From Berberis thunbergii (lineage: Eukaryota > Streptophyta > Magnoliopsida > Ranunculales > Berberidaceae): a stretch of DNA of 64,000 nt. The stretch covers positions 248,001 through 312,000 of the forward strand of contig QNQO01001163.1 in assembly GCA_003290165.1 (NCBI GenBank), read 5' to 3'. A program made the translations under genes and the position numbers. Below the pieces are notes generated by a model. The model was not told where the DNA came from and searched no databases. It saw nothing but the letters and a program-made list of their open reading frames with translations. Below are positions 54,412-64,000 of this stretch, in pieces; position 1 is the first letter of the stretch, and each line of letters opens with the position of its first letter.

Positions 54412-55628
54412 TCATGCCATGCACTGAACGGATTGGAGAGTCAAGTCCTCATCTCTATGCTCCAAGCTCAACTCAATGAAGGGCTCCACTCTATGTCTAT
54501 TCACCTTAAATGTTAGATTTTTCTCTTTGCTATGAACTTCTACAATTCCACGAGGGAAAACATTGGTCACAACATAAGGACCATACAACCTAGACTTGAG
54601 CTTCATAGGAAAAATTTTCAATTTTGAATTGTAGATCAACACCTTTTGTCCCACATGAAAATCCTTCCTTTTAAGGCTCTTATCATGATATGCCTTGGTA
54701 TTTTCCTTGTATAACATGGCAATCTCATTGGCATCATGTCTCACTTCTTTTAACTCATTCAATTACAGTTTTTTCTTGTCACTCGCATGTTTCATATCAA
54801 AATTGAATTTCTTGATGGCCCAGTAAGCTCTATGTTCCAACTCTACTGGTAGGTGACATGCTTTCCCAAAAACCACTTGATACAGAGACATGCTAGTAAG
54901 GGTCTTGTAAGTAGTTCTATAGGCCCACAATGCATCATTCAAGCATAGTGACCAATCTTTTCTTTGAGTATTCACTGTCTTTTCTAGGATGTTTTTGATC
55001 TCTCTATTACTTATCTCCACCTGAATACTGGTTTGAGGATGATATGGAGTACCGACCTACTGTGTAATCTCCTACGTTTTCATCAAGGAAGAAAAAGGTT
55101 GATTATTGAAATGGCTACCTCCATCACTTATTATTGCCCTTGGTGTCCCAAAACGAGTAAAGATAATATCCTACAAAAACTTTCAAACAACTTTGTGATA
55201 GTCTTTGAGGGCACAACCTTGACTCATTTAGACACATAATCCACACCCACAAGAATATATAAATAACAAAATGAGTTAGGAAATGGACCCATGAAGTTAA
55301 TACCCCACACATCAAATAGCTCCACTACTAGAATGTTTTGCATTGGCATCTGATTGCTGGAGGAGATGTTTCCAGTTCATTGGCATCTATCACAAGATCT
55401 ACAAAATGAAAAAACATCTTTGAACACACTAGGCTAATAAAAACCAGATTGTAATACATTCAGTATTGTTCTCTTGGCTCTAAAGTGTCCTCCACATGCA
55501 AGCTGATGACAATGGCGTAAGATACTCATATGCTCCTCCTCTGGAACACGCATTCGAATGATCTGGTCAGGAAAAAATTTGAACAAGTATGGCTCATCCC
55601 GATGGTAGTACGTCGATATTGACATCAA
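54412..55628 (-). pseudogene. Athila-type integrase
   Basis: The zinc-finger part (55434-55628) has 'SILRHCHQLACGGHFRAKRT'. The core C-terminal part (54763-55020) has '[20 protein letters not shown]' and '[20 protein letters not shown]'. The post-core part (54412-54762) has 'KLKSRLYGPYVVTNVFPRGI'. The wording is characteristic of the Athila lineage. Stops and frame changes at about 55030-55430 break the core. Confidence 0.85.
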
Positions 55629-55640
55629 CCTCTTCCTTTC

Positions 55641-56190
55641 CTAGCTAGACATTCCTGGAGGAAAAGCTTTAGTAGTTATATAATTAATAATATTTGCATA
55701 CCAAGGAAGTGGTACATCTACTGTAAATATCTGCTCATCCAAAAATGATTCACTTAAGGGAAGCTCATTCCCTCCATGAATACCTCGATGAACTGCTCTA
55801 CCATGTCTGAGAATATGCTCATCATACACCTTTGAATTGTACATGCACATTATATAACCCAAATGGCATCTTCCTATAAGCAATTGTGCCAAAAGGGTAT
55901 GTGAATGTGGTTTTTTCCTGGTCCTCTAACGCTATAACTATCTTATTATATCCACTATTCCCATCTAGGAAATAATAATGACTGTGACCCACCAACCTCT
56001 CTAACATCTGATCAATAAAGGGAGAGGTTCCCTAGTTTATTTATTAAGCTTCATGTAGTCAATGCAAACTCTCTATCCTGTGGTCATTCTGGTAGGAACA
56101 ACCTCATTTTCCTCATTCTTCATTACTATGACTCCAATTTTCATAGGCACCACTTGAACTAGACTCACCTATTTGCTATTTGAGATGGTT
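55641..56190 (-). pseudogene. Athila-type RT, catalytic part deleted
   Basis: 55822-56007 encodes 'FLDGNSGYNKIVIALEDQEK' and 'YRKMPFGLYNV', the RT fingers and palm start. The next frame (55641-55892) jumps to the region before integrase ('VDVPLPWYANIINYITTKAF'). The YxDD box, thumb and RNase H are therefore missing through an internal deletion near 55840. Upstream, about 56040-56170 holds a frameshifted RT start. Confidence 0.8.
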
Positions 56191-56699
56191 TAGGTAATGC
56201 CCACATCCAACAACTTCAAAACCTCAACTCTGACTATATCTTTCATGTGTGGGTTGAGTCTTCTCTGTGCATCTCTGGTAGGCTTTGCATTGTCTTCCAG
56301 AATAATCATATGCATGAACTTAGCTGGACTTATTCCTTTAATGTCAGTACTGGTCCACCCTAATGTAGTTATGTATTATCTAAGAACTCTTAAGAACTTC
56401 TCTTTTCCCCCCAAACTCAAGTCTGTAGCCACTATCACTGGTAGTGCATGTCCTCTCCTAGGTACGCATATTTTAAGTGGTCAGGCAACTATTTTAATTC
56501 CACATTCAGTGCCCTAACAATATGGGGGATAAGACCAATATTAGTAAGAGTTTCAAAGAAGGTGCATACTTACTTGAATGAGACTTAAAAGCCTCCATAG
56601 AGTGTGCGGCTTCAATGATGTCCCTCATCACACTGTCATTTCCATGTTCAGGATTCGACTTCGTAAAATTATGAGTGATGGTAGTTTCCAATGGATCAA

Positions 56700-58900
56700 T
56701 GTTATGTACCTGATAAAAATACTCAACATCATTTTGAACTACATCAATATTAAAACACCCATGCTCATCATGTGGTTAGTTTAATGCATCAAATACCTTA
56801 AATTCTATATATTTTACCACTTACTTTCATGCTTGTAGTACCATTTTTAACACAAATTTTCATATCTGCATTATGCCTAAAGGGTCTTCCTAAAATAATA
56901 GGCAATTATGATAGCGTAGAAAGTTATTCCATATCCAAGACAATAAAATCTACCTGTAACTTAAACTGATTTACCTGAACCAAGACATCCTCTTAAATAC
57001 CTCCAAGTCTTTTGATGCTTATGTCTGAAAATTGCAATGAAATTAAGGTTGGTTTCAATTCCCCCAATTTCAAATTCTCATAAACTATGTAGGCATCATA
57101 TTGATACTAGTTCCTAAATCAAGCAGACACGTCAAATAATTGACCACCAATTCTGCAAGGAAGAGTAAAATTGTCTGGATCTTTTAGCTTGGGCAATAAT
57201 TTTCTCTACAAAATCACACTTACTTCTTCAGTCAATGCAACTTTCTCATATTCATGAAACTTTCTTTTGTGAATACAACAATCCTTTAAAAACATGACAT
57301 AAGATGGAATCTTTTGAAATGCATCAAGGAAATGAATATTAATTTCTACTTTCCTTAAAGTTTCAAAATTATCATGAAATTTGTTATCTTTCTTTTGTTT
57401 TACTAACTTTTGAGGGAAGGGTAGCAATATCACCTTCTCATTCTTACTTACCTTGTTGGAGTTTGTTGTTTCTGTTGGATGTGCTTCCATTTTTTCTTCC
57501 TCATTCTTATCTGTTCTCACCTTGTTTTCAATAAGTTTACCACTTCTAAGAACTGTCACATCCTTGAGCTACTCGTGTCCTCTCGGGTTTGCATTGGAAA
57601 TTCTCCCTTCTTTTTCCCACTCAACTCCTTGGCTATTTGCCCTACTTATGCCTCCAATCTTTGACTAGTTTGAGCATTGGTCTATTGTTGTGTAGCAATG
57701 AATTGAAGTATGTTACATTCGAAACCATTTTTCTTCTGCTCAGGATTTGGCTGTACCTTGTGGTGGAGGTTGAAAATTATTTCTCTGCTAAATTTTTTCT
57801 GTTGCCTTTGTGGATCTAGACCATTCTGATTTTCACTCAAATCAAAATTGGGGTGCTCCACCCTGAATTGTAAGTATTGAAATAGGGATTGTTCTTAAGA
57901 GGATGATTGTTATGTCCCACATAGTTTGCATAATCATGTTCGTTAAAGAAGACATAAGACAAGTCTCAATAGTATGATTAGAATGAGAACATATGGTACA
58001 TACCTTTACTTGAGCAACTTGTTGAATTAGAGAGATGTTTTGGGTTGACATTTATTTCACAATCATATCTAGCTTCCTCTCTAATGCTGTCATCTGAGAT
58101 TGAACTCCACCATTGGTGCTTACTTCATAAACACCCTTACGTTTTAATCCTGACCACCCTCGTGATGAGAATGCAGAGAATTCTCACTTAGGGTATCAAG
58201 CAGCTTATTAGTTTCCTCACTATATTTTTCCAATAAGCACACCTCCACAAACAGAATCAACAAGACATTTATTAGTATCATTTAAACCTTTGTAATAAGT
58301 TTGTACCTGATCATCTTTAAATGGACTGTGCTATGGACATTTGAGAACCAACTCATTGACATGTTCCCATGCTTCAAAGAAAAGATATCCTCCCCATCTT
58401 TCTGTTGGAAGGTTTGAGTTTTCCTTTTAAGTTGCCTTGTTTTTTTAGATGGGAAAACTTCTTTAAAAATTTAGTTGCCAACTCCTCACCTACTGCTAAA
58501 GAGTTCAACCACAACTTAACATTATCTTTTAAAGAAAAAGGAAAAAAATATTAACCCGATTCCTTCCAAATTTAAGCCATTATGAGTCTTGCAAAGATCA
58601 AGAAATTCCTAATGTGTAAATATGGATCCTCAGAAGGTGTGCCCCTGTAATGTGGCACCATGTTACTCAAGTGAGGAGATAAATTGAAGTTGTGTTGCAC
58701 TGATGGCTAGAATGCAATGCGTGATAGTTGATTGAGATTTTGTGGAATAAAGAAGTTATTCATTGGTTTCTGCACTAGTGGATTTTATGCTTGTTTTTGG
58801 TCCATTTCTTCCTTAGATTCTATCTTCACAGCTTGCCTTTTAAGTCGTCTAAAGGTTCGTTCAATCTCTGGATCATATACATTGATGTTTACAGCTTGGG
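56700..58900 (-). pseudogene. Athila-type gag and protease, fragmented
   Basis: A protease-like 'LTCLLDLGTSINMM' motif lies near 57100-57150. 57206-57559 encodes the gag-protease linker with 'PFPQKLVKQKKDNKFHDNFE' and 'ALTEEVSVI'. 57842-58051 includes a C-X2-C zinc-knuckle remnant. Further gag (58060-58900) is readable only in broken pieces. Confidence 0.75.
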
Positions 58901-59073
58901 ACATATGACCACGCATAAACGAGATTCAGTCCTGCAAGACAACACGTAAAAATAAGTGTTTTGGGAAGAATAGATACTAAAGAAATCAAAGTGAAAACGT
59001 TGAGCAAAATTTTCTTTTTTATAATAAAAACAATTATACAAAATGAAAAAAAAATAAACACAATTTAGCGCAA

Positions 59074-59091
59074 TCCCCGGCAACGGTGCCA
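59074..59091 (-). promoter_or_regulatory. Athila primer-binding site
   Basis: The minus strand reads TTTTGGCACCGTTGCCGGGG, matching the tRNA-Asp-type primer site used by Athila elements with one change, four to six bases inside the LTR end. Confidence 0.85.
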
Positions 59092-59096
59092 AAATT

Positions 59097-60700
59097 TGTT
59101 GTACAAATATTAACGTAATTCATAAACTTATAATTGTATGTTTTACTCGCGAGTGCACAAGATCAAAAAAATAATATAGATAGCAAGAACGATTTCATTT
59201 CCATGAGGATTATATTAATTGTGTTTAAAACAACTTTTCTAATACTACTACTTCAATGAAACCTAATAATTAATTGAATATGAATATATAATGAAAAAAT
59301 ACTAAATAAGTTCAAATAGTGAGAAGATAAGTTAGAGATTCGATATCCGCCACTAGACATCTTCCTTTAAATAACAACATACACAATGATACAAACTAAA
59401 TTTCAATGCTCAAATTTTGCCAACTTAAAGGCATGAGTGTCTACTCTTTAAGCTATGAATTTCCGTAAACAACGAATTAAACATATGTGTCTACTCTAAC
59501 TGTTCTCATTCTAAAGGTATTTAGCATGGTTTCTACTAAGTTGCAACTCAAGAAAGCATAAATCAATGAAAATCGAAAAAACACAAAACCCAAAACATGG
59601 TATCTATTTCGGTCATTCATGTTGATTAATTCCAAGAACCGATCTTACTTGATTTTTTTTGTTACTTAGCATATGCACAAGACTGGTCATCTAAATTTAC
59701 CCATTCAACATTCCTCATAAAAATCAAGCAAATGGTGATCAAACATAAACAAATCCATATAAAGAGTTAAGTAAAACCATAAATTAATCAAATGAGCATC
59801 ATAAAAGTAGTGTATCAAGGCATGTCAAAATTTTAAGAGCTTATAACTAGCGCTTCCGTCTATGGCTAAATAAATTGTTTAGTTACACATAATACAAGCT
59901 AAATTGGTATTCAAATAAAGCATTGGAGAGTTTAGAAAATAAACAAATCGCGACGTTGTGGTGCAGACTGAAATTGGTGGTGCAAATAGCTAAAAGATTT
60001 AAATCTTCTCTATCCCTCCCCATTTCTTCTTATTCTTCACATAATCTTGAACACAACAGAGCAGCATGCGCTCAGCAAACACACACAACAACAAGTTCAA
60101 GAACAACAAGGGCAAACAAAGCCTTCTCCTCATTTCCTTCGTGCACCAAACTCACTGTCACGCAACCAAAAAATCAGTCACGCCACAGAAGTAGAGAGCT
60201 CTCTAACACGCAACAAGCAAAGCTGACGCTCCCTTCACGCAGCAAGCAAAGCTCAATCGAGCAAGAAAGCCGTATTCTTTCCTTCCTTCCATCTTCTCTA
60301 AACAACAACCACGTACATCAGTAAGGGAGAACCACACATAGACAAAGGAGCAGTGAAATCTCAGCTCTTCTTTCAATATGCCAGACCAAGAGTTGCAAGA
60401 AGAGATCATGCAACAAAAAATTGGACAAAATTGCAGCTAAGAATAAGGTTATTCACGCCCAGCCAAAGAGAAGAATAATCACAGCTAAACAAGCAAGATG
60501 GCAGCCACAAAATTCAATCACAATTGCTTCTCTTCAATTTTGGCCAGAGAGGGAGGAAAGAAATTGTAACCCTTCTTCTCCTTTTAAAACTCATTTTTTC
60601 CTTTATTTATTTTTGGGTTTCGACCTAAAATTATTTGTGAAATTAGGTTTTCATATTTAATTATGCTGCAGGCATAAAGTTGATTTCGCGTTTTTTATAT
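59097..60700 (-). repeat. Athila 5' LTR, outer end uncertain
   Basis: Plus-strand start TGTTGTACAAATATTAACG, so the element-strand LTR ends AATATTTGTACAACA directly before the primer site. The far end near 60700 is assumed from the usual LTR size of the lineage. Open frames here (such as 59923-60324) are rich in S, T, N and R and not considered real. Confidence 0.55.
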
Positions 60701-61726
60701 ATAATAAATGTACCTCCCAAATTACAAAATTCCAGCATATATTCGTCTTCTCTCTCCCTAATCGCATCTATCACTGCTCGCCACCGGTTGTAGTCATTCC
60801 ATGTACGCCGCTAGTAGTAACTATTTCGGATTTAACATTTTTTTTTTTTACAACCGGCACATATGGCCGGTGTGCGACTCTGGTATAAACCGTTGGAGGT
60901 TCTCATCGTCCTTTGTTCCATACAGTCTTTGGTTCCTTTATTTCCATGTCTCACTACTTATCTCTCGTTCATATTGTTTCTCACGGAGACTTATGCTCGG
61001 CCGCAGCTTCGTGTCGCCATTGTGCATAGCCAGTCAGAAAGGTTGATATATTTCTTCCCCTCTGCAGATTTTCAAAGTTTTATGCATTCTTCTTTGATTA
61101 AACTATGATTATTTTATTCTTTTTATTGCTTGAAATAAGGAACCTCACCTAGGAGTAGGTACTCCTTTGGATCTACCACTAACTATTAGGGTGGCAAGCT
61201 GAAGACATGACTCGGTAGTTGTGTAGAAGACACGACTACATACTACAAGAAAATAATATGGTCATGCCAACGACACAAGTAATACACTACTAGTTACAAA
61301 GATTTTCTCCGGTACCCTTAAAATTAAGGTTATTTGCTCAAATTTCTAATCTAGTTTAATATATAATCTCTTATTGTTGTATATATAAAACATTTCTTAC
61401 AATCTAGAAAACATTTTTTCTTGTTATTCCATATCAACAAACATTGTTTCCTTAGCTAAATAACTTCTTCCATCCTCCTATAATAACATATTAATGTGAT
61501 TTAAACATCTTGGGCTAATAGTTTTATCGACTGTATGGACAAAGTTCTCACATCCCCACGTTGAGAGTTATTAAGAGAACGTCAAAGTACTAACATCATT
61601 TAGTTAAATATTAAGCAAGGTCATTTATGAGGCTTGGGTGCACAAAATGTATACTTATCGAGCTACCACGTCGGTTCATTACTTTGAGTTGGGCTACGGT
61701 TTTGAAGGCACGACTCAATAACTAGA
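60701..61726. other. Intergenic, nothing firm
   Basis: A CTACAAGAAAAT motif at about 61242 resembles the core of En/Spm-type CACTA ends, but no partner or subterminal repeats were seen. Confidence 0.45.
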
Positions 61727-61798
61727 TTTGCTGCCATTCCTTTATGACAATTTTTGCCCCGTCACCCCTTGGTGAATTTGGAGACATGATGAAGAAGT

Positions 61799-61937
61799 AG
61801 CTTGACTCCAAAGGTGTGATGGCTCAGTGGTTGTATAGTGGCGGATAGTATCACCCGGTCACGTGGTCGAATCCAATCGACCACATCTGAGTGGGAGGGG
61901 TTAATGGATAAATAAATAAATAAAAATCAGCTTGATT
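61799..61937 (+). mobile_element. tRNA-derived SINE with (AAAT)n tail
   Basis: Body 61808-61928 with box A TGGCTCAGTGG and box B GGTCGAATCC and an AAATAAATAAAT tail. The flanks AGCTTGACT and AGCTTGATT are a 9-bp duplication with one change. COPT copy 1 has the uninterrupted AGCTTGATTGG. Confidence 0.88.
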
Positions 61938-62431
61938 GGTTTATAATTAAATTCTTTAATAATTGGACTCAGTTTTTTGTTTTTTTTATGAATTTAGTGC
62001 TAACATGAGAGTGGTATTCAATCTTCGGATTATTTAAGTACTCTTTTTTCTGCGACCCTAATAGGATTAGCATAAATTAATTCGAAACAAACTAGTAGGA
62101 AATAAAAACAATTAAACAATTCTGATCACCAGTTAGCTGAGTCCAAAAATACAAACAATAGACAACAAATGGTAATTTAATGCTAACATGAGATTGCTAA
62201 GTGGTTCTCTATCTTAGGATTATTTAAGCACTCGTTCTTCTGTGACTCTAATAGGATTAGCATAAATTCATTCGAAACAAACAAACTAGTAGGAAAAAAA
62301 AAAAAATTAAACAACTCAGATCACCAATTAGCCGAGTCCAAAAACACAAACAACAGACAAATGGCAATTTGGGACCAACCGTCAGCCAAGTTAAAATCCA
62401 AAAACCTCCTGAGTTTAACTCCTTGCAGCAT

Positions 62432-62624
62432 AACAATCCATCTCTTCCAATGGTGTTTTGGTCGAGTGGTTAGGGTTGTGTGGATTTATCCCCCACCTTC
62501 TAGGTTCGAGACCCATAGGCGGCATGGTTACTTTTTATGGTGTTGACCTGTTTGTCACACCTTTTTGATAGGTTATGAAATCCTATAAAAACCCAGCTTT
62601 AAAAAAAAAAACAATCCATCTCTT
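62432..62624 (+). mobile_element. tRNA-derived SINE with poly-A tail
   Basis: Body 62447-62609 with box A GGTCGAGTGGTTAGG and box B GGTTCGAGACCC. Identical 15-bp duplications AACAATCCATCTCTT on both sides (62432-62446, 62610-62624). Absent from COPT copy 1. Confidence 0.93.
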
Positions 62625-62791
62625 TATCAAGGATGTCTACTGACTGATGTTATATTTAAATTAACACCTCGGAAACAGTCTGCCCAGTAGCATACTCTCC
62701 TCGAGAATAACGACATCCTTGATCGATTGTGAATATTATAAATTCATCACCACTTGAGCTTTCTCCATCTTTTTCATTGTTTCTCGCAAGC

Positions 62792-63137
62792 ATGGACATG
62801 GATATGACCAAGCAGATGACCTTCTACTAGGAAAAGGATGCAGAGCTTCTGTTTTCAGGATGGCCAGGCCATAGAACAGTCATGTATGTATTGGCTTTGA
62901 TTCTCATTTTCTTTATTGCTCTGGTTGTTGAGCTCCTCTCCCATACAAGACTCATCAAACCCCAACTGAGTTGTTTCTGGACTAGTACAGGCGTTTATTC
63001 ATGGCCTACGTATCGCTCTTGCCTTCTTGGTCATGCTTGCTGTAATGTCCTTCAACGTTTGTGTATTCCTTGCTGCAGTTTCTGGACATACAGTCGGGTT
63101 CTTGATCTTTGGAACTACAATCTTTAGATGGAATTGA
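62792..63137 (+). pseudogene. COPT/Ctr-type copper transporter, second copy, frameshifted
   Basis: Starts ATGGACATGGATATGACC. An early stop falls after 'MTFY', before 'EKDAELLFSGWPGHRTVMYV'. Helix 1 reads 'LALILIFFIALVVELLSHTR' without the SINE and stop seen in copy 1. A frameshift then occurs near 62950, where a few bases are missing relative to copy 1. After it follow 'RIALAFLVMLAVMSFNVCVF' (MxxxM) and 'VSGHTVGFLIFGT' (GxxxG). The damage differs from copy 1, so the two copies decayed independently. Confidence 0.9.
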
Positions 63138-64000
63138 CCTTATCATATTTGTTATTGCATTTTCCTCTGTGTGCCTATAAGTTTGGAATTTTGATCATTT
63201 AACTTATTGTGATGAGATTGGGAGCAAACAGAATGTGAATTTACAGAGAATGGGTTTTGTAAGTTTTGCTAAATAACAGTTTTAATTTTTGAGATTGTTT
63301 ACTTAATCATCTTGGTTGCTTTTGGGCAACACATTTAATAAGGAAAGTGGCTGTGCAACCTCCATGAATTCATCCACCCATGTTTTTGACAAATGTGACT
63401 ATTTGATTGCAATGTGTTCATCAAATAAAAAAGATTGGAACGTATTGAATACCCTGCAGTAGTGATTTAGTAAAATTAGAAATATCTTCACGAATATAAA
63501 TAAACGGAATTCTGTGGATTGAATTTTACTCAAAATTTGAGCCCCTTGAGCATCGCCCAATTTTATTTCTCAAACCCGCCAGAATATGTATGCAAAGAAA
63601 AAGACGAACACAAAGGAAAGTTTAATGTGTAGCTTAAGCACTTCTGTCGTACAATAACACAATTACAATGGCCACATCAACAACTGACGATAACAACCAC
63701 AAGAACAACAATGATAACATAGGCCGGGGCAAGGATTGAGATCTTGCAAAATAACACGAAATCTTGTTGAAATTACGAAAAGAAAAAGGGCAAAAGAAAA
63801 AAAATTTCGAAAAAATACAAAAACTAGCTACTAAAACGTACATTTTCGAGGGTTTCTTAAAAAGACTTCGGGGTTTTTTCGTAAAATTTTGGGGTTTTTT
63901 GTAAAAGAAAAACTAGCTACTAAAAATTGCATTTTTTTGAAAAATTTTAGGGTTTTTTTTCGTAAATTTCGAGTTTTTCTAATTATCATTTATTCTAATT
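63138..64000. other. 3' flank of COPT copy and AT-rich DNA
   Basis: To about 63660 collinear with copy 1. The last 190 bp contain two diverged copies of an ~80-bp unit starting AAACTAGCTACTAAAA (about 63821 and 63909). No gene seen. Confidence 0.55.

Larger units (their letters stand above)
54412..60700 (-). mobile_element. Athila-type Ty3/gypsy element, decayed and internally deleted
   Basis: Minus-strand gag, protease, RT and integrase pieces run from about 58900 down to 54412, preceded by a canonical TTTTGGCACCGTTGCCGGGG primer-binding site and an LTR beginning at 59097. The only LTR found is the 5' one, and its outer edge is uncertain. Confidence 0.78.
61727..63660 (+). repeat. Duplicated COPT-containing segment, copy 2
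   Basis: Collinear with 39000-40605, starting at GCCATTCCTTTATGACAATT and ending near TAGCTTAAGCACTTCTGTCG. Longer than copy 1 through two SINEs and a short local repeat of the flank (CTAACATGAGA-type blocks at about 62000 and 62180). Confidence 0.87.

Noticed and set aside
59923..60324. 133-residue open frame
   Set aside because: It lies in the Athila LTR, has biased S/T/N/R composition and no recognisable motif.
61240..61255. En/Spm-type CACTA terminus (CTACAAGAAAA)
   Set aside because: No opposite terminus, no subterminal repeats and no 3-bp duplication were found.
61808..61928. A tRNA gene
   Set aside because: Box A and B are present but the sequence cannot fold as a full tRNA. It has a repeat tail and target duplications, so it is a SINE.

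Overview
The window is nuclear DNA of a flowering plant, most likely a eudicot. Plant-type gene exons with GT-AG introns lie in a dense, nested patchwork of transposable elements: TAT- and Athila-type Ty3/gypsy LTR elements, CACTA, hAT, Helitron, LINE, SINE and TRIM-like pieces. I see no intact single-copy host gene. Every recognisable host-gene segment is a fragment or broken copy, and most sit inside two CACTA DNA transposons that have captured exons. There are no rRNA genes, free tRNA genes, CRISPR arrays or bacterial genes.

Layout. 1-6375 is the end of CACTA element A, carrying plus-strand exons of NAD-malic enzyme, a PTI1-like kinase, a NEK kinase and the tRNA methyltransferase TRM7. 6376-8164, 26434-27599 and 36875 to about 37600 are pieces of one outer plus-strand TAT-like retroelement, split by two later insertions. 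The first is 8170-26433, a three-LTR compound TAT element (LTR, unit, LTR, unit, LTR) bounded by the 5-bp duplication ATAGG. Each unit has gag-pol on the minus strand, a convergent antisense ORF on the plus strand behind a conserved TATA box, and a ~179-bp tandem array between the two. A 1.46-kb hAT element interrupts the right-hand pol. The second insertion is CACTA element B (27600-36871, duplication GTA), carrying minus-strand exons of a NEET protein, an endo-beta-mannosidase, a PDR-type ABC transporter, an HMG-box protein and ADA2.

37600-46200 is AT-rich intergenic DNA with a broken COPT-type copper transporter gene split by a SINE, a chromovirus remnant, a hAT element with 8-bp duplications, a clear Helitron 3' terminus, a 114-bp foldback and a run of 22 G. 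46800-50000 is a decayed minus-strand LINE flanked by TRIM/LTR-like pieces. 50900-53400 holds two more hAT-type non-autonomous elements and a small inverted-repeat element. 54400 to about 60700 is a decayed Athila-type element on the minus strand. 61727-63660 is a second copy of the COPT segment, carrying two SINEs that the first copy lacks.

The two CACTA ends are closely related and in opposite orientation. In both elements the captured exons read towards that same terminus. The window therefore records repeated gene capture by one CACTA family, alongside repeated nesting of LTR elements. Positions and motifs come from reading the sequence; family assignments come from protein-motif recall and have not been checked by database search.
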